From CBDFGS01 sp965247255 (GTDB lineage: Bacteria; Chloroflexota; Dehalococcoidia; Lucifugimonadales; CAUZJF01): DNA of 64,000 nt. The position numbers and the translations under genes were made by a program. The notes beneath the pieces are model-generated. The model searched no databases and had not been told where the DNA came from. It saw only the letters and a list, made by a program, of their open reading frames with translations. Shown piece after piece: positions 61,026 to 64,000 of the stretch. How positions within the stretch are numbered: position 1 is the stretch's first letter; every line of letters begins with the position of its first letter. The stretch is taken from positions 434,001 through 498,000 of the forward strand of contig CBDFGS010000009.1 of NCBI GenBank assembly GCA_965247255.1. Direction: 5' to 3'.

Positions 61026-61154
61026 ATGCGGCTCGGTATCTGACTCGTCCCGCTGACGGCCATCGCGGTGCTCTCCGCTTGCGGCGCCGCCGATGAGCCC
61101 GAAGGAGTCGAGCAGCCCGCTGGACAGCCGTCGGCAGCAACGGTGGCCCCGTAG
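61026..61154 (+). pseudogene. Signal-peptide remnant of a third NHL lipoprotein
   Basis: MRLGI, an in-frame TGA, then LVPLTAIAVLSACGAADEPEGVEQPAGQPSAATVAP and stop. ADEPEGV-QPA equals the linker after the lipobox of the 59260 protein. Only the N-terminus survives. Confidence 0.65.
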
Positions 61155-61191
61155 TCGACTCTAGGTACGGTCGGTGGCTGGAGGGAGCTAA

Positions 61192-61749
61192 GTGACCACA
61201 GAAGACAATAGGCAGCTCGCGACCGTGGGTGGTGGGTGCTTCTGGTGCCTCGAGGCCGTCTATAACGAGCTGGACGGCGTGGAGACGGTGGTTTCTGGGT
61301 ACGCAGGAGGTGCGACGGCCAACCCGACATATGGGGCGGTCTCCACCGGCTCTTCCGGCCACGCCGAAGTCGTCCAGATCAACTTCGCCCCGGCCACCAT
61401 CAGCTTCAAGGAGCTACTTCAGGTCTTCTTCACCATCCACGATCCGACGACGCTGAACCGCCAGGGGCCCGACTCGGGAACGCAGTACCGATCGGCGGTC
61501 TTCTACCACGACGAGGAACAGAAGCGCTCAGCCGGGGAGGTTATGAAGGAGGTGGCTGAAGCGAAGCTGTGGACGGACCCCATCGTAACCGAGGTCACAC
61601 CCCTCGAAGCTTTCTACGAGGCCGAAGAGTACCACCAGAAGTATTTCGAGAAGAACCCCTATCAGCCCTACTGCCGGGTGATCATCGAGCCGAAGGTCGC
61701 CAAGTTCCGAAAGGCGTTCCTCTCCAAGCTCAGGACGCCGGCCACGTAG
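61192..61749 (+). CDS. msrA: Peptide-methionine (S)-S-oxide reductase
   Basis: Repairs oxidised methionine in the cytoplasm using thioredoxin. The catalytic motif GCFWC (C16, C19) is near the N-terminus, followed by VVSGYAGG, PTYGAVSTGSSGHAEVVQI, DPTTLNRQGPDSGTQYRSAVFY and YHQKYFEKNPYQPYCRVII. Length 185 residues is normal. The start is GTG at 61192 behind GGAGGGAGC. No msrB lies in the window. Confidence 0.96.
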   Translation: MTTEDNRQLATVGGGCFWCLEAVYNELDGVETVVSGYAGGATANPTYGAVSTGSSGHAEVVQINFAPATISFKELLQVFFTIHDPTTLNRQGPDSGTQYRSAVFYHDEEQKRSAGEVMKEVAEAKLWTDPIVTEVTPLEAFYEAEEYHQKYFEKNPYQPYCRVIIEPKVAKFRKAFLSKLRTPAT

Positions 61750-61808
61750 CTGTCCGGTCGATATGAGGGTGCCTCATAACGCCGCGCTCCCTCAGACCGG
61801 CAGACCTC

Positions 61809-63314
61809 TCAGACTCCGTATCTCTCCCGTACGTAGGCCAGCGTGTCCTCTTTCGTCTTCAGTCCACCGGACTCTTGCTGAGCCTGGACGTCACGAAGGA
61901 CCTCTCCAAACCGCGGGCCCGGCTCCAGACCAAGGCCTATCAGATCGGCGCCGCCGATCAGCGGATCGAGTCTTCCCTCGCGGGTCAGGTCATGCTTCGA
62001 TGCTACATCGGCCAGCCTTTCGCTGAACCAATCGACCCCTGTGGAATCCGGCCGTTCGATGGAGCCGTCCGGATTCCTGTGGAGCCGGCCGGTGGCGTCC
62101 GCCTCCGCCACGGCGGCGAGAAGGCCCAGCCTGCGCATCCCGTGTCTGTTGATCTGGCGCCTGAAGGCGGAATCGCTCGCCTTGCTCCTGTGAAATTGAA
62201 GCGGCGTGAGATGACGCTCTACCAGGAACAGGATGTCATCGATGAGGGATGGCTCATTGGTGAGTTTAGACAAGAATCGTCTTACGGGCCCCAGCTCGGT
62301 TTCATGGCCATGCTGAGTCGGTACTCTCTCCTCGTCGAATCGTGTGGTTGCCGGTTTTCCCAGGTCGTGCGCCACGGCAGCCAGCATGATAGCTAGCCTG
62401 TCTCGCTCGTCGAGGAATCGCTTCGACGTTTCTGCAGCGCTGTCGGCAACCATCTTGGTATGCGTGAACACGTCTCCCTCGGCGTGGACGTCCTCGCGCT
62501 GGGGAGTATCCTTCAAAGAGTGCAGTTCCGGATAGTACCTTTCGAGCACACCCATATCGTCGAGAGCCTGAAGCCCGATGGAAGGCCGACCCGAACCGAG
62601 CATCTTCTTCCATTCCTCGTAGACCCTTTCGCGCGGGAGGAAAGATAGGTCCATGGAGCGCGCCAGTTCCATGGTCTCGTCGACTACGTCGAAACCGAAC
62701 CGGGCGGCGAACTGCGCTGCTCGGTAGACCCTCAACCCGTCCTCTGTAAACGTCTCACGGTCGACGTGGCGAATCGTCTTCTGCTCGATATCGCTCAGGC
62801 CACCGAAGAAGTCCTTCGTCTCTTTGCTGTTCAAGTCGTACATCAGGGCGTTCATCGTGAAGTCGCGCCTTCTTGCAGCCTCTTTTAGCCCAAGATGCGG
62901 GACCGTTTGGACATCGAAGTCGGTATGTTTCTCACCCGTCCTGGTCTCCGTACGGGGAAGAGAGACATCGATGTTACGGCCGACCTTGTAGACTCCGAAC
63001 TGTCTGCCCACCTGTTCGCCGGATGTCCCTAGTCTGGACGCCACGATACGGCCGAGCTCTTCGGCCTCGATGCCGTGGACTTCGATATCGAGGTCGTGTA
63101 CAGGACGGCCTAGATAAATGTCGCGGACGCATCCCCCCACGAGATAGGGCCTGCCATGCTCGCTCAGCACCGCGACGACCTCTCTCACACGCGGATCATC
63201 CAGGAGAGTATCGATGTCCCGTTTGGGCGGCCTGGTCCACCTATGAGTCTCCTCCTTCCATACGAGGCCTGGCCTGGGAGGAGTCCGACTCTGTCTATCT
63301 CCTAACGGTTTCAT
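61809..63314 (-). CDS. cca: CCA tRNA nucleotidyltransferase/poly(A) polymerase family protein with HD domain (501 aa)
   Basis: Class II nucleotidyltransferase that adds or repairs tRNA 3' CCA, or a related polynucleotide-adding enzyme. Seen: YLVGGCVRDIYLGRPVHDLDIEVHG (D74-x-D76 metal pair), KEAARRRDFTMNALMYDL, EDGLRVYRAAQFAARFGF, and in the C-terminal half an HD domain VFTHTKMVADSAAETSKRF...AAVAHDLGKPATTRF. I prefer ATG 63314; the longer frame from 63335 overlaps the rtcB terminator hairpin. The HD domain is usual in bacterial CCA enzymes with phosphohydrolase activity. The window's tRNA already encodes CCA, so repair is one use. Confidence 0.9.
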   Translation of the reverse strand: MKPLGDRQSRTPPRPGLVWKEETHRWTRPPKRDIDTLLDDPRVREVVAVLSEHGRPYLVGGCVRDIYLGRPVHDLDIEVHGIEAEELGRIVASRLGTSGEQVGRQFGVYKVGRNIDVSLPRTETRTGEKHTDFDVQTVPHLGLKEAARRRDFTMNALMYDLNSKETKDFFGGLSDIEQKTIRHVDRETFTEDGLRVYRAAQFAARFGFDVVDETMELARSMDLSFLPRERVYEEWKKMLGSGRPSIGLQALDDMGVLERYYPELHSLKDTPQREDVHAEGDVFTHTKMVADSAAETSKRFLDERDRLAIMLAAVAHDLGKPATTRFDEERVPTQHGHETELGPVRRFLSKLTNEPSLIDDILFLVERHLTPLQFHRSKASDSAFRRQINRHGMRRLGLLAAVAEADATGRLHRNPDGSIERPDSTGVDWFSERLADVASKHDLTREGRLDPLIGGADLIGLGLEPGPRFGEVLRDVQAQQESGGLKTKEDTLAYVRERYGV

Positions 63315-63333
63315 GCTACGCAGTTTCCCGTAC

Positions 63334-63363
63334 AAAAAAGGGGCAGACGCCTACCCCCTTTTC
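63334..63363 (-). terminator. Intrinsic terminator after rtcB
   Basis: Minus strand: AAAAGGGGG, loop TAGGCGTCTG, CCCCTTTTTT. It starts at the rtcB stop codon and ends in a T-run, while the plus strand also has a T-run, so it may work both ways. Confidence 0.75.
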
Positions 63364-64000
63364 TAGCCTCCCTTGTAGTTCACGATCTGGTGCAAGGTGT
63401 GGACGATCTCGGTGAGGTCCTTCTGATCATCCATCACCTGGTCTATCGGCTTGTACGCCTCCGGGTGCTCGTCCAGAAGGGCGCGCGCGTTGTTGCTGTT
63501 CCACGCCTTGCCCTCCATCTGCTCGTTCAATGACTCGACCGTGAACGTACGCCGGGCCGCGCCCCTGCTGTACTGCCGTCCCGCGCCGTGGGCGCTGGAC
63601 ATGTACGATTGCGGATTCCCCAGACCGCTGGTGATGTACGTGGCCGCGCCCATCGAGCCTGGAATGACGCCCATGTCGCCGGTGTCGGCCTTGATGGCGC
63701 CCTTCCGGGTCAGCCACACGTCCTTGCCGAAGTGCACCTCGCGGGCCGCGAAGTTGTGGTGGCAGTTTATCCGCTCCTCCTCTTGAACGCCGTCCACGAG
63801 GCTCTTAATGTCCTCCATGGCGGCGTCCATCATGAATTCGCGGTTCGTGTAGGCGTACTGCTGGGCCCACTCCATCATCCCTATGTACTTCTCGAACGTA
63901 GGCCCGCGGAGCCCCGCCAGATCGCGGTGTTCAAGCTCCTCCGTATTCTCGTCCTTCGCCCGATCGATAAACATCCCCGCAATGCGATTACCGATGCCGC
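63363..64000 (-). CDS. rtcB: RNA-splicing ligase RtcB, C-terminal part
   Basis: The frame is open to the window edge, so the N-terminal half is missing. The enzyme joins RNA 2',3'-cyclic phosphate (3'-phosphate) and 5'-OH ends with GTP and Mn2+. Seen: GIGNRIAGMFID, YIGMMEWAQQYAYTNREFMM, EERINCHHNFAAREVHFGKDVWLTRKGAIKAD, GVIPGSMGAATYITSGLGNPQSYMSSAHGAGRQYSRGAARRTF, with the His of SSAHGAGR as the GMP-accepting nucleophile, and C-terminal AYKPIDQVMDDQKDLTEIVHTLHQIVNYKG. The Mn-binding NCHHN motif is intact. Confidence 0.96.
   Translation of the reverse strand, partial: GIGNRIAGMFIDRAKDENTEELEHRDLAGLRGPTFEKYIGMMEWAQQYAYTNREFMMDAAMEDIKSLVDGVQEEERINCHHNFAAREVHFGKDVWLTRKGAIKADTGDMGVIPGSMGAATYITSGLGNPQSYMSSAHGAGRQYSRGAARRTFTVESLNEQMEGKAWNSNNARALLDEHPEAYKPIDQVMDDQKDLTEIVHTLHQIVNYKGG

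Overview
The window is GC-rich bacterial chromosomal DNA. The gene content (B12-dependent ribonucleotide reductase, RtcB, two enolase-superfamily dehydratases, many short-chain dehydrogenases, phytanoyl-CoA dioxygenase, beta-propeller lipoproteins, many small intergenic palindromes) fits a Chloroflexota bacterium of the Dehalococcoidia/SAR202 type. That placement is inference from gene content; there is no rRNA or marker phylogeny here. Many genes use GTG or TTG starts, and a genomically encoded CCA closes the single tRNA (Pro, CGG).

Layout. 1-6.8 kb: 3' end of nrdJ, a class III nucleotide cyclase beside a large GAF/TPR-like protein, and a phytol/dolichol-kinase-like membrane protein behind a tandemly duplicated leader. 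6.9-14.2 kb: a five-gene cluster of unrecognised proteins centred on a 1483-residue protein that joins about 800 residues of repetitive hydrophobic sequence to a solute-binding-like domain and a von Willebrand A domain. Three of its genes share a leader with a two-codon ORF placed 67-68 nt before the true start, a candidate new cis-regulatory RNA. 14.3-31.4 kb: mostly housekeeping and metabolic genes (pdxA-proC-yggT, yggU, a PMT-like glycosyltransferase, birA, a cytidylyltransferase plus LicD pair, an amidohydrolase, a TfoX-like protein, an FAD oxidase, an epimerase, an enolase-superfamily enzyme, a leucine-type dehydrogenase, a 2-hydroxyacid dehydrogenase, an AI-2E family exporter). 31.4-61.2 kb: an accessory, decaying region with tRNA-Pro at its left edge. 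It holds five IS1380-family insertions (two closely related types), truncated or frameshifted genes (gamma-glutamyltransferase, carboxymuconolactone decarboxylase, SMP-30, NHL lipoproteins), sugar and sugar-acid enzymes (GH127-like, three SDRs, lactonase, RraA-like, enolase superfamily), and at least eight fragments of a small repeated gene whose fullest copy resembles phage terminase small subunits. 61.2-64 kb returns to housekeeping genes: msrA, CCA-adding enzyme/poly(A) polymerase, and the 3' half of rtcB.

How genes may work together. The 14.4 kb block is a tight operon with overlapping ends. The cytidylyltransferase and LicD genes look like an activation and transfer pair for phosphocholine or phosphoethanolamine on a surface glycan. 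The 25-29 kb genes could serve sugar-acid and amino-acid oxidation. In the accessory region every IS1380 copy is flanked by a perfect 5-bp repeat of the CTTAG/CTAAG/CTTAC type. One copy splits a small gene that can be rebuilt by removing the element and one repeat.
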